From Trachythela sp. YZ-2020 (Eukaryota; Cnidaria; Anthozoa; Malacalcyonacea; Clavulariidae), in NCBI GenBank assembly GCA_016169945.1, contig JADLSH010000282.1, positions 2,311,001-2,375,000 of the forward strand: DNA of 64,000 bases, given 5' to 3'. The first letter of the stretch is position 1, and each line of letters begins with the position of its first letter. The translations under genes and the position numbers were made by a program. This document shows, in pieces, positions 44,701-56,553 of this stretch. The notes under the pieces were generated by a model, which ran no database searches, was not told where the DNA came from, and was given only the letters and a program-made list of their open reading frames with translations.

Positions 44701-44813
44701 TTTCCAGTAAATCTCTCACACCAACAATTCCACCATTCACTTTCAGTAAATCTCCCAGACTAAGAATTCCACCTGCAAAAATCAAAATAATTGCAACTCT
44801 TACCTTAACCTAA
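41744..44813 (+). CDS. Secreted SEA-domain mucin, four visible exons
   Basis: Exons are 41,744-41,853, 42,481-42,539, 42,698-42,825 and 43,672-44,813; all have AG acceptors and GT donors and their phases (1-0-2-1) agree. Exons 1-3 encode a SEA domain: FTLRLVDEPYTPELTD, then LQTLLANEGCVKSIAISKF, then PGSVLANIVISVEG and ending KVEFVQ. SEA domains sit in mucus and glycan-rich extracellular proteins. Exon 4 encodes a Thr/Ser/Pro region with 22 tandem 13-residue repeats (TIPPPISSKSVTP), a dense O-glycosylation target. No membrane anchor is seen before TAA. The signal exon is not adjacent; exon 1 starts in phase 1, fitting the S-type signal exon. A broken paralogue lies at 56,554. Confidence 0.85.
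43905..44760 (+). repeat. 39-bp coding minisatellite of the mucin
   Basis: 22 units of 39 bp. Because 39 is a multiple of three, another plus frame and the minus strand are also open; only the Thr/Ser/Pro frame continues into the spliced upstream exons. Confidence 0.9.
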
Positions 44814-45961
44814 TTAATCCACGGAACTTAATGAAATCACAGCACTATATAGGTTATTTAACTCTATTTTCATTGTTATAAAGTTAGTTAAACTCTATTT
44901 TTAGTTACGGATTTATATTGCATCGTATTGTGCGACGTGCCAATTTAAAATAACAACGTTTTGGACCTTGGTAATTACTATTTACTATATTTAAAAAATA
45001 GATCCGCAAAGCGTACATGTATCTGCTCATGCGTATTTGCGTAATTGTATAATGATGTCAAAGCATGACGTCAATGTCACTCAATGAGTGTACCGTTAAA
45101 AAACTGTGCACAAAGGGGATGAGGGCCTATAGCCCATGGGAGCAATGCACTCTCCTCAGCAAAGGCTTGCCAGCTTTCAAAAATATTTAGTCGTCTTACA
45201 CAGGATTTTATGAAGCGTTGGGAGAGCATATGGAAAATAGGGGATTTGGAAATGCGAGCGCGCGGGAAAGATATAAAAACGTTGTCTGAGACTACAAAAA
45301 ATGCTAAAGAACGCACGCTCTCCCCACGCTCCACGAAACTCAGTGTAAGACAAAAATTTTTTTTTTAAACTCGCAATCCTCGCAATGTTTAAAACAATTG
45401 TTGAAACCTTCAGATTTTGGTATTTTATACTTGAGAATAAAGGTTGGATATAACACCAGTATTTACACGCCACATATAAATATTACATACCATCAACTCA
45501 TTTAGTCCCTTTAGTCACAGTCTGCGATTGGAAAGAAATGCCAAGCTGTGCTTATTTCTTTATACCAATCAAATATCAAAAGTATAAGGTGATGTTGACT
45601 ATCGAAATGACAATTCGATTTGACGATTTTGACCCAAATAGTGTTGAGAATAAATATTACATTATTTTAATACTTTTATGAGTAAACTTTGTCGAAATAG
45701 AAGCTCGAATAATGCAGGATATTCGTACAATATTTAAAAAGGTTTACCTTGTTTCCTGATTCAAATGACATTGATATATAGCAGGTCAAGTTGAGTAAAT
45801 ACCTTGTGTAAATTGGCGAATCATTTCTACAGCGTAACATGCTTAAATGCTATCAACCACTTCCAATACTCCCTAAAAATACTCCCTCGACTCTTGCCAT
45901 GTTCAAAATAGTACAGAAAATTAAAATTATCATTGGTTTGATGGATAATTTTCACCGTCAT
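44814..45961. other. Non-coding gap
   Basis: No gene could be supported. Overlapping minus-strand frames at 45,077-45,473 lack recognisable features. Confidence 0.4.
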
Positions 45962-46240
45962 ATCACAGGGTGCACAGGAGTCAATTTCGATTAGAAAAAT
46001 AACCTATTACCTTGTTGATTATAATCTTTGATAGCAGAGTACGATAAAATTCCAATACATACAGTAAACATGTCTTAAAGTCGTGAAAATCAACAACAAA
46101 AAAACAAAAAATAATAAAAAATATTTCTAAAATATATAAATACTCCGCTGCTCACATTACTGCACTCGTATTCTCCGAAAGGAACGAGAATACGAATAGA
46201 GAAAGGGAGGAAACTTTACAGATCTTTAGTCGAATGTGAA

Positions 46241-46248
46241 CCGGAAGT
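46241..46248 (+). promoter_or_regulatory. ETS-type CCGGAAGT promoter motif
   Basis: ACCGGAAGTAG followed by a repeated TGACCTATGACCTATAACC, about 120 bases upstream of the micro-gene ATG. Confidence 0.45.
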
Positions 46249-46362
46249 AGCCGTACTAATTGACCTATGACCTATAACCTCATTTGACAGCTTTAATAAA
46301 TGATCGAATTTTGAATTTCAAAAATATAAATATCCCCGTAAATTAAAAATTATATTTGAAAC

Positions 46363-46681
46363 ATGGAGAGATTTCTTTTAAAAAGGCACGCGACGAATAT
46401 CGACGAAGAAAAAATTAAACATTTTCGAACAGAGAAAAGCATATATTTGTATATATTAAAATTGTAAGATATTTCAATATAAAGTAAATTCATACACCGT
46501 TTTTACACCGTATATTAACAGATTTTATTAGACTATCGTCAGTTTATATGCTTCTAATTTTTACAGTATGTTACATAAGAATTGTCACATTAGTTTTCTT
46601 CAAATGGAAATATATAATGAGGAAAGGCCTCCTGCACTTTTGAACAGTACCAAGCAGTCTGAAGCAAAAAGACAGAGATGA
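46363..46681 (+). CDS. Predicted two-exon micro-gene
   Basis: Exon 1 (46,363-46,463) starts MERFLLKRHATNIDEEKIKH and ends with a GTAAGA donor in phase 2. A 103-bp intron ends TTTTTACAG, and exon 2 (46,567-46,681) continues in frame through MEIYNEERPPALLNSTKQSE to TGA. Total about 71 residues, highly polar and basic at both ends. An ETS-type motif lies upstream. The MERFL...KR start resembles N-termini of some hAT/ZMYM-type transposon proteins, which is weak evidence. It may be a real small gene or the remains of a transposase 5' end. Confidence 0.4.
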
Positions 46682-47210
46682 GTGTGCGACGCCACAATCT
46701 TACAACATTGATTGATGCCTAATATATCAGTACTTATATTATGCAATTATATATTCCTTTTTAATTATATAAATATACATATATATATTTGTGCAAATAT
46801 ACAGTTGTCGAAGACCAAGTTTAGCTAATATATGTTGGAAAATGTAGATTGTTAATGTGAGCTCATTGTAGTTCATTCTATATGTTCTTCATGGTCATTC
46901 TATATTCAGCTGCATGTTCAGACAAGACTTTAAGCCTGACTTTACTGCATACATATTTACAGTTTTAATACTATATGCTAACAAAGTAGGACCGATGCAT
47001 CGGGGCACATTGCTGCCGGTTAATACCCATTAACATCCAACATTTAAGTTCCCTTGACAAATTGTCTGCCATTTAATAGACAAAGTATGATATCAAAATA
47101 TAATTAATGGTTTGATGATAGTATTTATCAACTATACTTATGAGTTGATAATGTAGTACAGTATACATTATACTGTATACTGATTGTTTGACTGGTTCAG
47201 CCCCACAGCA

Positions 47211-47556
47211 ATGCACTAGTCAATTGAACCCACCCCACCCCCCAGAGTTTTAACAAATAGTGACATCATGCTAGCTAGGGTTTTAACACTGACACAAAGG
47301 TCGGGATATAAAAACGCCTGGGAACTGACACATGTTTGGCAGACATTCTTCTTTGATAGCTCCCTGTAACAGCACATGCAATATATAGCAAAAATGACTG
47401 ATCAGACGACTAAATGAAAAGCTAGACTTTGGAAAGCTATCCATTTAACAAAATTAATGGACAACATTTTAAGGCCAGGATTGTAACATTTGAGAAATGT
47501 TAAAATCCCAGCATAGTCCCAGGGGTCAGGGCCAGGGTTTCAATTGACTAGTGCAT
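47211..47556. mobile_element. MITE-like inverted repeat element
   Basis: ATGCACTAGTCAATTGAA at 47,211-47,228 and its exact inverted copy at 47,539-47,556. No clear target duplication. Confidence 0.6.
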
Positions 47557-48173
47557 AAGAGATCTTGCATGTCTAATGTGAAACCACATCAATTCAACAA
47601 GAATCTGCTAAATTACTTCCTGTCATGCACTCTACACGTCACTTCCGTCATAGGGTATTGCGGTGCACATGGAACGAAATTAATCCATGAATATCGGTCG
47701 TAAAATATGTAGGTTTAACGACCGTTTATTGAAATTTTTCTTATAAAGTAGTTAGAACATATGATCTCTAGATTGCTCACCAAAAATTATGGCGTTTTAA
47801 GAAATATTAAGCAAGTTGTAGCAATTCTACATTATCACCACGACGGCTGTTTCTTCCCTTTACTCTATTATTTATTGTAAGCCAATCATTCCGGGAAGTG
47901 CGAGCCCACAGTAATTCAAGACAGCGGAGTATATTAATTTTAGTTGATGTTACATGAAGTAACATGAAGTACGATTTACCATTTCGACGACAAGTGTATA
48001 TTTTATGTGTTTTTATATGATAATATGGATTATATTTCACTAATTTTGTAACGAATATCAAAGATTATAATCAACAAGGTAATCCGTTATTTTTTTAATC
48101 GAAATTGACTGCTCTGCACGCTGTGTCATATTTAAAATTTTACTCATGTTGACAATTCTCGCCCTTCAGTAGT

Positions 48174-48301
48174 CCGCCATCTTGAAATACTCAACATCAA
48201 TCCAGTTTTACATCGAGATCAAAGAGTGACAATATAATTACGTCATTTTAAGCTAGCGGTAACCGATTGGTCAAACGAGGTGTAAGCTGATCGCTGATTG
48301 G
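48174..48301. promoter_or_regulatory. Promoter-like cluster: YY1, ATF and two CCAAT boxes
   Basis: CCGCCATCTTG (48,174-48,184) is a YY1 consensus on the minus strand. TTACGTCAT follows near 48,238, then inverted CCAAT boxes at 48,266-48,270 and 48,297-48,301. It precedes the open frame that starts at 48,499. Confidence 0.5.
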
Positions 48302-48573
48302 CTGATATAAGCTCGTCGCTGAATGGCTACAAGTTAACACACTCTTACTGCTACGCAGATACAAAAACAGTGTGATAAAAAGTTTCGTTGTTTATCACGA
48401 CAGACAAAATCTAAAAGTTAAAATATATACTTCTTGGACAATGCGAAAAGTGTGATACACGGTGATGATTTTCTGGGATATTATTATTTACATTTATATT
48501 GCGCGAGGTTCCAAAGGAAGATGCTCACCTAATACCGGCTATATCTTCTACCTTCAAATTATGTTTTTTGCAT

Positions 48574-49094
48574 AGTTTGGTTTTTAGAGAGTTTGGTTTT
48601 TACAGAGTTTGTTTTTTACAGAGTTTGGTTTTTACACAGTTTGGTTTTTACAGAGTTTGGTGTTTACAGAGTTTGGTTTTTACAGAGTTTGGTTTTTACA
48701 GAGTTTGGTTTTTACAGAGTTTGGTTTTTACAGAGTTTGGTGTTTACAGAGTTTGGTTTTTACAGAGTTTGGTTTTTACAGAGTTTGGTTTTTACAGAGT
48801 TTGGTTTTTACAGAGTTTGGTTTTTACAGAGTTTGGTTTTTACAGAGTTTGGTATTTACAGAGTTTGGTATTTACAGAGTTTGGTTTTTACAGAGTTTGG
48901 TTTATACAGAGTCTGGTTTTTACAGAGTTTGGTTTTTACAGAGTTTGGTTTTTACAGAGTTTGGTTTTTATAGAGTTTGGTTTTTACAGAGTTTGGTTTA
49001 TACAGAGTTTGGTTTTTACAGAGTTTGGTTTTTACAGAGTTTGGTTTTTACAGAGTTTGGTTTTTACAGAGTTTGGTTTTTACAGAGTTTGCTT
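48574..49094. repeat. 16-bp minisatellite, about 32 units
   Basis: The unit TTTTTACAGAGTTTGG with few variants. 16 is not a multiple of three, so all three plus frames are open and encode the same 16-residue repeat; these long frames are artefacts of the array. Confidence 0.93.
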
Positions 49095-49636
49095 TATATG
49101 GTTTTTCTCGTGTGCAGGTATCTATCAGTAAATGCGGGTTTACATATTGTTTCGATATTGGTATGGTTACGTTTGTTTAATTGGTTTGAATCTTTTATTT
49201 ACAGGACTGCCTTTGTAGTTTTCTTAATTTATTTATTCCTACAAACTTTCCTGACGAATGACCTTTGCTCGAAATGGCGATTTTTTTCTTCTGTTTTATA
49301 GTGTGACCAGGGCGGTAGCTAATCCTTAATTAGAGAGTTTGTCAACACAACGGAGCCATCGCAACGCCAGTGTTCTTCATCATCACACAAATTGTCTTGG
49401 TAGTATTTTCATTTTTGTGATTTCTCAACTTTAACTATGAATGGTTGGATAAGGAAGATACACATATTAATGCATGTACGTTCCTGTAAGTATTTTAATA
49501 AGATACAAAACAATGGAGACTCTGAATTAAAGAATCCATTCCCATCTTCATATTTCTACTGATAGTTAGTCATCAATATAAACTGCAATGTATAATTTGG
49601 TTATCTCAATCGCACTCACTTATTAGCAGATTCGCT

Positions 49637-49852
49637 TTGCTTCACATCAACATTGAGCAGAACAGCAACAACACAGATTTTGTGACTTTCATGCTTGCTA
49701 AAGAAACATTAAATTTGCATCATGGCCATGCAAGCGACGAAACTGAGAGAATTGTTTTACGGATTAGAAGTGCACCGGAACTCATTTTCGAGCATGATTT
49801 AGTTATTGCTGAACTTCAGTCTTTACTGATGAGATTTCTTAACCGTTATTAG
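49637..49852 (+). CDS. Possible terminal exon, unrecognised
   Basis: After an AG at 49,628 a frame encodes a polar, well-balanced stretch (NNTDFVTFMLAKETLNLH, ETERIVLRIRSAPELIF) and ends TAG. Codon content looks protein-like. An ATG-led stretch with a GTAAGTATT donor at about 49,437-49,484 is upstream but its phase does not fit. No family recognised. Confidence 0.3.
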   Translation: MLHINIEQNSNNTDFVTFMLAKETLNLHHGHASDETERIVLRIRSAPELIFEHDLVIAELQSLLMRFLNRY

Positions 49853-49859
49853 TCAGTGA

Positions 49860-50490
49860 ATTTTGGGATTTAGCTCTGTTTAACGCCGGGCGATTTCACT
49901 CGTCAGAATCAGTGAGAAATTCATTTTATGGTGGGAGGTTTAAAGACTAGTAATATGTAGTTAAATATCTAGCTCCACACAATATATCAAACTTTCATTT
50001 TTACATACGTGATACTTCGAGGCACAAAATCAAGGCAAAGATAGCTAAGTAAATAAGTGGATATGAGAGAAACAACGTAGACGTTGTATACACTTCGCTT
50101 CACTAATGTTGGCAGCAGATGTGCATGCAGAGTTTATGCAAAATGCCTTCCGGCAAGACGTCAGGATACCAATAGAACACATGCAAAGATGAACATAGTG
50201 AACACCACCGATCCAATGGATAAGGTCTGATTATGATCAGAATTTTTACTTGACCTTTTCCCGAAAATTTCCCTTGCTAGTTTAAATTAATGTTTTGTTT
50301 TCGGGGTTATCAGAAAGGTATTTGTGACCATTATTAGAAACGACAAATGTTTGCAGTGCGCTCCAATCACATAACGATGTCGATATAGCAATAGCATGGC
50401 ATATATATAGTACTATTCTTAAACGTAGACTGCAGGATACTGTAAATCTTTAACGGTCTATGTATGCATCTAGAACAGTCCAGTATATAA
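49860..50490. other. Non-coding gap
   Basis: Nothing supportable seen. Confidence 0.4.
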
Positions 50491-50496
50491 CTTTAT

Positions 50497-53340
50497 TTGA
50501 AAGAAACTAAATGTAAACTAAACTCAACTCTATATTTCTATATCACATCACCATCACTTCTAGTCACAAATGCCTGCCACATTTTAAATAATGTTGACGA
50601 ACTGTCCACCGTTGCTGAGATTAATAATCCCTCCGTAGTCTTGGTCGCCCAGTCCTGGCTATCTTCAGGCATCCCAGATACTCTCATTAACATTGGTATC
50701 AATTACCGTTCATACCGGCTTGACCGCTCAGGAGGAGGTTATTTGGCTACTATTTGGCCACTATTAAACCCTCCTAGAACTTCCAGAACTTACAGCGCTA
50801 TCATTATAGTATGTGTCTACTATCCTCCAGGTCAAAGCAAATAATCCGAACACGACATTAACGACTATCTGACGCAAATATTGGACACCGTCATGCCTAA
50901 GCGTCCTTCAGCTAGAATATTTATAGCTGAAGAATTCAACAAGCTAAATTTGAGTTCTTTATGTCGACGTTTTAATTTGCGGAAACTTGTCAAGTCGCCT
51001 ACGAGGGGAAATCATATTTTGGACCAGATAATTACAAATATGCCAGACATGTATATGATCATACTCTCCACCTTCCGCCTAAGGGCCATTCGGATCACCA
51101 GTGCTTGTTCGTACAAAAAAATCAGACAAACTATTCCACCGACATCAGGGACGGGGGACAAAAAATGGTTTGTTGTTGGTAAAAACAATATTGAGAAATT
51201 ATGCGTTGAGACTATGCGCTGAAATTATAAAACGTGCAACGCAAGTATAATAATTTCAAATATTAAAGCGTAGGTCAGAGCTTTGTTGTTGGTTAAAATA
51301 TATAAGAAACAATACGTTCTAATTTTCAAATATTACGCGCTTCTGAGTACATACGTAAGCAGTTGGTCAATAGACTAGTGCAGAATTACTGGAGTGTAGC
51401 ATACACATACACGCATTGCCTCGACATCATTTTTTTATCCTTTCTAAAAAAATGCTTGCATTTGAAAATTAAAATTTACTAAAAACAAGGACAATAAAGG
51501 CAATTGAAAGCTGTTTGGGCCAGTTGCGAATAAATTTCATAGTTAAATTGAAATTGCTAAACATTCTTGTTAGCAAATGTAATATTTATAACCCTTTCAG
51601 AGTCGAAGCGATATTTTTGTAGTTCAAATTAACGTTAGAAGCGCCTTGGCACAGGGCTTTTTTAATTACCCGCCCCCCCCTGTAAAGCTTGGTCCGTTTA
51701 AATGGGATTTTTAAAAATTGTATCTGAAAATGCAGGAAATCAAGTCAGAGACTCAAGAATACGAAAATTTTCTTGAGGAAGACCCCCAGACTCCCCACAA
51801 CGTTCGAAAATCTTCAATATACCAGGTTTGTTTAGGTCCATTTCCGTTGATGCCCCCCCTAACCATTTCTTGAAAAAGGTCCTGGCTCAGAGAGTCCCTT
51901 TCCTATCTGATCATACAACTATTCAAGGTTTTATAAATTCTTTCATTTTCCGCTATAATTTTGATACAAAAGTTTGTATCAAAACAAAAAGGTTGGTCAT
52001 TTTAATCGGAAAAGTTGGTCATAATGATATGACACCCCCAATCGTGATTCGTTCGCCAAGTCCCTGACCGACATCCAAAAAGTATCGACAAATGAAGCAA
52101 GAGAACTTCTGAAAGTGATGTGGATGATAAAATCGCTGCCATTAACTCCATCATTACTCTCATGCTCGACCAATGAAAACAGTTCGTGTACACTCTACGG
52201 ACAAACCATGGATGGCATCAAGGCTGAAATTAAGGCAAGACAGAAAGCGTTAACGAACGGAGAGTTATCCAAATTTGAAAATAAACGTGTTGATAACCGA
52301 CGCTAAAGCCAGCTATTATAAATCTAAAGCGGAGGGTAATCGTTAATCCAATCCCGCAAAGTGGTATATAACTATATATAAGTTAGTGGCAATAAACCAG
52401 GATGACCAAACACTATCAACCCGTAGTCAGGCCGACCTTTCTGGAATCGCTGAAAAACTCCAGAAAAGTATTGTGGAATCATGGTAAGACATTCAGTCGG
52501 AATCTATCAGAGGTAGAACACACTCGCTTAAAAATACTTCACCTCCACTTCCGTCCATTGGTAAAGTCAAATCCATCCTTAAAACATAAATCCCCGAAAA
52601 GCGACTGGAATAGGTAATATCCCTGCGTGGTGTCTTAAGCGTTTTGCCGAGGAATTAGCGCCAGTGGTTCATGACATTGTTCTTGCTAGCATATTACAAT
52701 GTCAATATTGCATACAAGCATGCATTTATCACTCATACCAAAAGCTCGTCCGCCGACAAACCTAGATAGCGACTTCCGTCAAGTTTCAGTGCTTCCTCAA
52801 TTAGCAAAGATCATCAACTCTCAAAAGGCATTGGAGTTCGTTGACCACAAGATTCTTCTCGAAAAACTTGCCCAAATGAACGTTTCCAGGAGTTTTTGGA
52901 TACGGTCCAAGAGCTTCTTGGAAGGAGGAACAAAACAAGTAAATCTCCAGAGATAACTTTTGTTACTGCTCCCTGTCCTGTCGGTGGTCTACAGGGCTCC
53001 GTTATTTCGCCAATGTTATAGGCACACTTTTCATGAATTGAACGAGTAAATGAACATTATATCCAGACATACTATCTTAGAAATAATAAACAATTACCTT
53101 TCTCAGGAACCGAACGACATATTTATTCCATGAGCAGTACACCAGAGTACATACTAGGCATAATTTTTATACAGTAGAATTTTATATGCACATATTTATC
53201 GTAGCTATTTCTTAACATTCACTTAAACATTTTTAACATTTTTTTGGGATTGAACACTTGTGAAAATATTATGTTTCAAAAATTTGTAAATCCATTGTAT
53301 TTTTAAATTGAAGATGGATAAATAAACCTATTATTATTAG
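50497..53340 (+). mobile_element. Degenerate CR1-type LINE
   Basis: Endonuclease pieces (50,497-51,170) are recognisable (LLVTNACHILNNVDELS, LVKSPTRGNHILDQI), but the catalytic blocks have decayed: VAQSWLSSG has Gln for the catalytic Glu, and GDFN has become EEFN. Reverse transcriptase scraps follow at 52,075-52,956 (IPKARPP, KALEFVDHKILLEKL), with most of the palm deleted. The tail is ATAAATAAACC(TATTATTATT)AG near 53,320-53,340. About 850 bases at 51,200-52,050 resemble no LINE part. Confidence 0.75.
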
Positions 53341-53344
53341 TAGT

Positions 53345-53819
53345 ATCTTCTCAGTTGACGGTGGTAAAACTTCATACAATTCCTGGAACGGCTGACCGGA
53401 TATAAGTTCCATATCCGCTTCCATAATTCTTTCCTGATGTAAAGTAGAATGATATCACCAAGATATCATCGGTCACTTTGTCTGTACCATGAATGACAGA
53501 AAGGGAAGCTGCACAAAAGATGATTATAATTTGCTTTCTTAGTAGCCAAGTACACGCCAGCACGCTTCCAATACCCTTGACTGTTACCCATCGACTGCGG
53601 AGGAACGAAAGGAACCTTCGTTGCTTCACCTTCGAAATATTTATTCCAAACTGCATCCCAAAACGTACTAAACAGCTCTTGAGTCAACCCACCAAAATCA
53701 AGGCCTGATTCGTCATGAATCCTCACCGCTAGGGGACATTGTAAGATTGTTTGCTCCCTGTGTAGATCCAAAAGATAATCGACGATTGTCTCTCGTCGAA
53801 CATGCACCTCTCGAACGCA
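53345..53819 (-). pseudogene. HECT ubiquitin-ligase domain fragment
   Basis: After an acceptor (AATCTTCAG) at 53,820 the minus frame reads VREVHVRRETIVDYLLDLHR, then VRIHDESGLDFGGLTQELF, the N-lobe signature of HECT domains (E-x-G-x-D-x-GG-x-x-x-E). A frameshift near 53,585 moves the reading to GSVLACTWLL and SLSVIHGTDKVTDDILV, which continues the HECT alignment. The catalytic Cys lobe is absent. HECT ligases transfer ubiquitin to substrates; similar domains also occur in some transposons. Orphan exon or pseudogene. Confidence 0.65.
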
Positions 53820-53879
53820 CTGAAGATTTTTGAAACAAAGACACAGAATAGAGGGGGAAATAACTAATGTCATTTTTTT

Positions 53880-54498
53880 ATTATTGTAATAGAATATGAG
53901 TTTAATTATGAAACTGAACTTCGAGCTTTTTGCTCAAATATGATTTTATATAATGTACTTCTTGTATACAATAGGTTTGAAGCATTTTCACCGATAAAGA
54001 AGTGAATAGGGTCCCCCTCGAAAGGTCAGGTTTCTATAGGCTATAGGCGTATAGCTTTAATGCCTTACGCAAACACAGTAATTCTTTTTCTATTTCCTGA
54101 TCGTGTGGTAACAAACAGTGCGATTACATGGCTCTTCAGATTCGCTTTCTTCAGATTTGGCTATTACTTCTCTCATTCTTTGCAGTTGTCGTCTGAATGT
54201 TGCCGTCGAAATGTGGTTTTCTTGCAACAAGGGAATACTTTCAGACTTCAAAATTGTGATAGCCGGTTTTTTATGGCACACACATGTCATTTGAAAGGAC
54301 AACTACTGACTATAGTTATAAATCCATAGCTTACACACCATCTGTTTGCAACAGACCTGTAGCAATGTTGTAACAATGTAACAGTTGTAACAATGTTGCC
54401 ATTTCATCAAGTTGCTACTGGGTTGTCATCACTCACAACCGCTGTAAGCAAGTTGTTGAATTGCACGACGATAACAAGTTGTTGGAACAACTTATAAT
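53880..54498. other. Non-coding gap
   Basis: Repeated 'gttgtaacaatg' and 'caagttgttg' words at 54,360-54,490; no gene seen. Confidence 0.45.
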
Positions 54499-54744
54499 AG
54501 GGAGCTTTTGCGGTGACTACGAGTACAACTACGAGTACGAGATTCGTCACTCTCGCGGATTTTTTAAATACGCCATCTCGCAAAAGTCGTAGTTGTCGGG
54601 CTTTTGAGTTACGAGATTTATCAAAATTCTCGTAGTCAAAAGCCCGAAGACTACGACTTTTGCGAGATGGTGTACACAAACAACACGACGTTTGGAGCGA
54701 AAATGGACTCGTAGTCGTACTCGTAGTGATTGTTAAAGCTCTCT
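54499..54744. mobile_element. Nested-palindrome MITE
   Basis: The outer ends AGGGAGCTTT...CTACGAGTAC pair with GTACTCGTAG...AAAGCTCTCT. Inside, CATCTCGCAAAAGTCGTAGT and CGGGCTTTTGA pair with TCAAAAGCCCG and ACTACGACTTTTGCGAGATG. Almost the whole 246 bases fold on themselves. Confidence 0.85.
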
Positions 54745-55880
54745 AATAAGTCTTTTGAGTCAACAACCTTGTAGCAACATGTCAACAAGCTGAGAACAAG
54801 CAGTGCGAACACATCCTGTTAACAAGTTTTTGAAACAGCATTAGTACAGGTCTGCTGCAGGTTTGTTGCAACTTGATGTGCGTTTTTACGTGTGTACGAG
54901 GATAATCCACGTTTCTGTAGACTTTAAATATATAACTCGAAATTGAAAAAATAAACTACATAGTATTTCTAGCCAAATTTGCAATTCTCTACCTCTTGTC
55001 ATCTAGTATACAATAGCTATTCCTCGTTGCCATGACTGTTGTCATTTAAAAATGCATGTATCGCCAAGAAAGATTGAATAAAAAACATTTGATGCCTTAC
55101 GTATGGAACAGTGTCAATCATAGTGTCCCATAAATGTGTTCCGTATACCGCTCTGTTGCGATTGGTCGTCTAGCCACTGCCATGTGTTGCTTACCATCCT
55201 GAGGTTGCTTTTCACCTCTGAAAAAATTTTGAAGCATTTTTATTGGTCGAAAATGCTCGTCAGGGGCAATATGATCTCAGCTTCAAAATTGCGTCAAGTA
55301 ATCCTTGAATGTAGAAAACAACAGAGAAATTTGTTTTTGATCCAGTCATCCAGCGTTAAAATTAAAGACACGAGGTAGGATTAATATGACGAGGCTTAAG
55401 TGAGGAAAGTTTTTAATCGGAACAGTTGGAAGTAAGTTAGCTTTACAGCAGGCTAAACGTTAACCGGTGTTTCTATTTCAATTCGATATTTAGCCTTGTT
55501 TTAGGAATTTCAATAGACGTTCGATTTTATATATGTTAAAAGTTTTTTATGGGACAAAACCGTAATGCCATGATTTGTCGGTGAACACGCAGTTTTCGCT
55601 CGATGGACATCAAAGCCATTGGACATCGATTTTCCATTGCCATTGGAGATCAATCCTTGGTTCACCTGCAAATCATGGCACAAGTGAATAATACTTAAGA
55701 GAAACTCTACCACTATGGTTTATTTAACTCATCGTATCTCATGATGAAATTGTATATTTTAAAAATTGTTGCTTAGACTTCCTTAGTCATTCCTTAGAAA
55801 TATTTTGAAGAACACTTTTAAATTTGTATCATATTTCATCCCACAAGGTGTATGTTTATAAGCTCTTTAATATTTTGCCG
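54745..55880. other. Non-coding gap with one possible exon
   Basis: An open stretch ending at a GAG|GTAGGATT donor (about 55,376; SASKLRQVILECRKQQRN) is possible but unsupported. Otherwise empty. Confidence 0.3.
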
Positions 55881-55989
55881 TAATCCTTGCTAAATCAGCT
55901 TGTACTGATAAATTATGGTGTTTTCTATAAACGATTTATTCATCTGTTATACTGTTCCATCTGTTATACTGTTCTCTATCCATCTCTTA

Positions 55990-56400
55990 TACTGTTCATC
56001 TCGAATATTGTTCCAGCTTATGGTCACCATCGACAGTCAAACATCGAGCATTGGTTGAGAATGTCCAAAGGCGAGCGACAAAGTTTATCTTAAATTATCC
56101 ACCACGCGAGGTTTCGTACCCGGACAGACTAAGAATTATAGGCCTTTTGCCGTTAAAATTTCGCAGAGAACTTAAGGATCTAATACTGCTAATATTTTTC
56201 TCCAGTTCCAAGCTGCTACTCAACTCGAAACGTTGATCCGAACAATCTTAAAACCTCTTTTTTTCCCAGAGTTATTGAACTATGGAACAACCTACCGCAT
56301 GATTTGAAAAAATGCCAGTCCGTTGCAAATTTTAAATCCAAACTGCATGAATACTTTTCGGACAGGCTGCAAACGTACACACCGCTATAATTGGACTTAG
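55990..56400 (+). mobile_element. LINE 3' fragment in an intron of the mucin paralogue
   Basis: VENVQRRATKFILNYPPREV, then RVIELWNNLPHDLKKC to a TAA near 56,389: the C-terminal end of a CR1-type LINE protein, in two frames. It separates the intron sequence homologous to 42,600-42,690 (found here at 55,880-55,960) from the exon at 56,554. Confidence 0.8.
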
Positions 56401-56553
56401 ATACGGTTGGACTTATAAAATTGGATATTTTCATTTTTATTGCATTGTTCTTGTTGGGGATCGGTTGTCAATTGGGAATTGTTTCCTGTTGCCCTCTCCT
56501 GTCACTGTTTCTGTAAATATGTAATAGTCCCTTAAATATGTAATAGGCCGTAG

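Larger units (their letters stand above)
45962..48130. mobile_element. 2.2-kb segment bounded by inverted repeats
   Basis: 45,962-46,050 pairs inverted with 48,055-48,130 (AAAGATTATAATCAACAAGG, AATCGAAATTGACT). Weaker inner arms are at 46,136-46,230 and 47,830-47,940 around TACTCCGCTG. It contains the micro-gene at 46,363 and a nested MITE at 47,211. Class unknown. Confidence 0.6.

Noticed and set aside
43852..44785. Alternative plus frame (QQFHRPFPVNLSH) and minus frame over the mucin repeats
   Set aside because: Neither connects to spliced exons; only the Thr/Ser/Pro frame is in phase with the SEA exons.
48499..49301. Long plus-strand frames in all three phases
   Set aside because: They come from the 16-bp minisatellite and encode one repeated 16-mer; there is no independent coding evidence.
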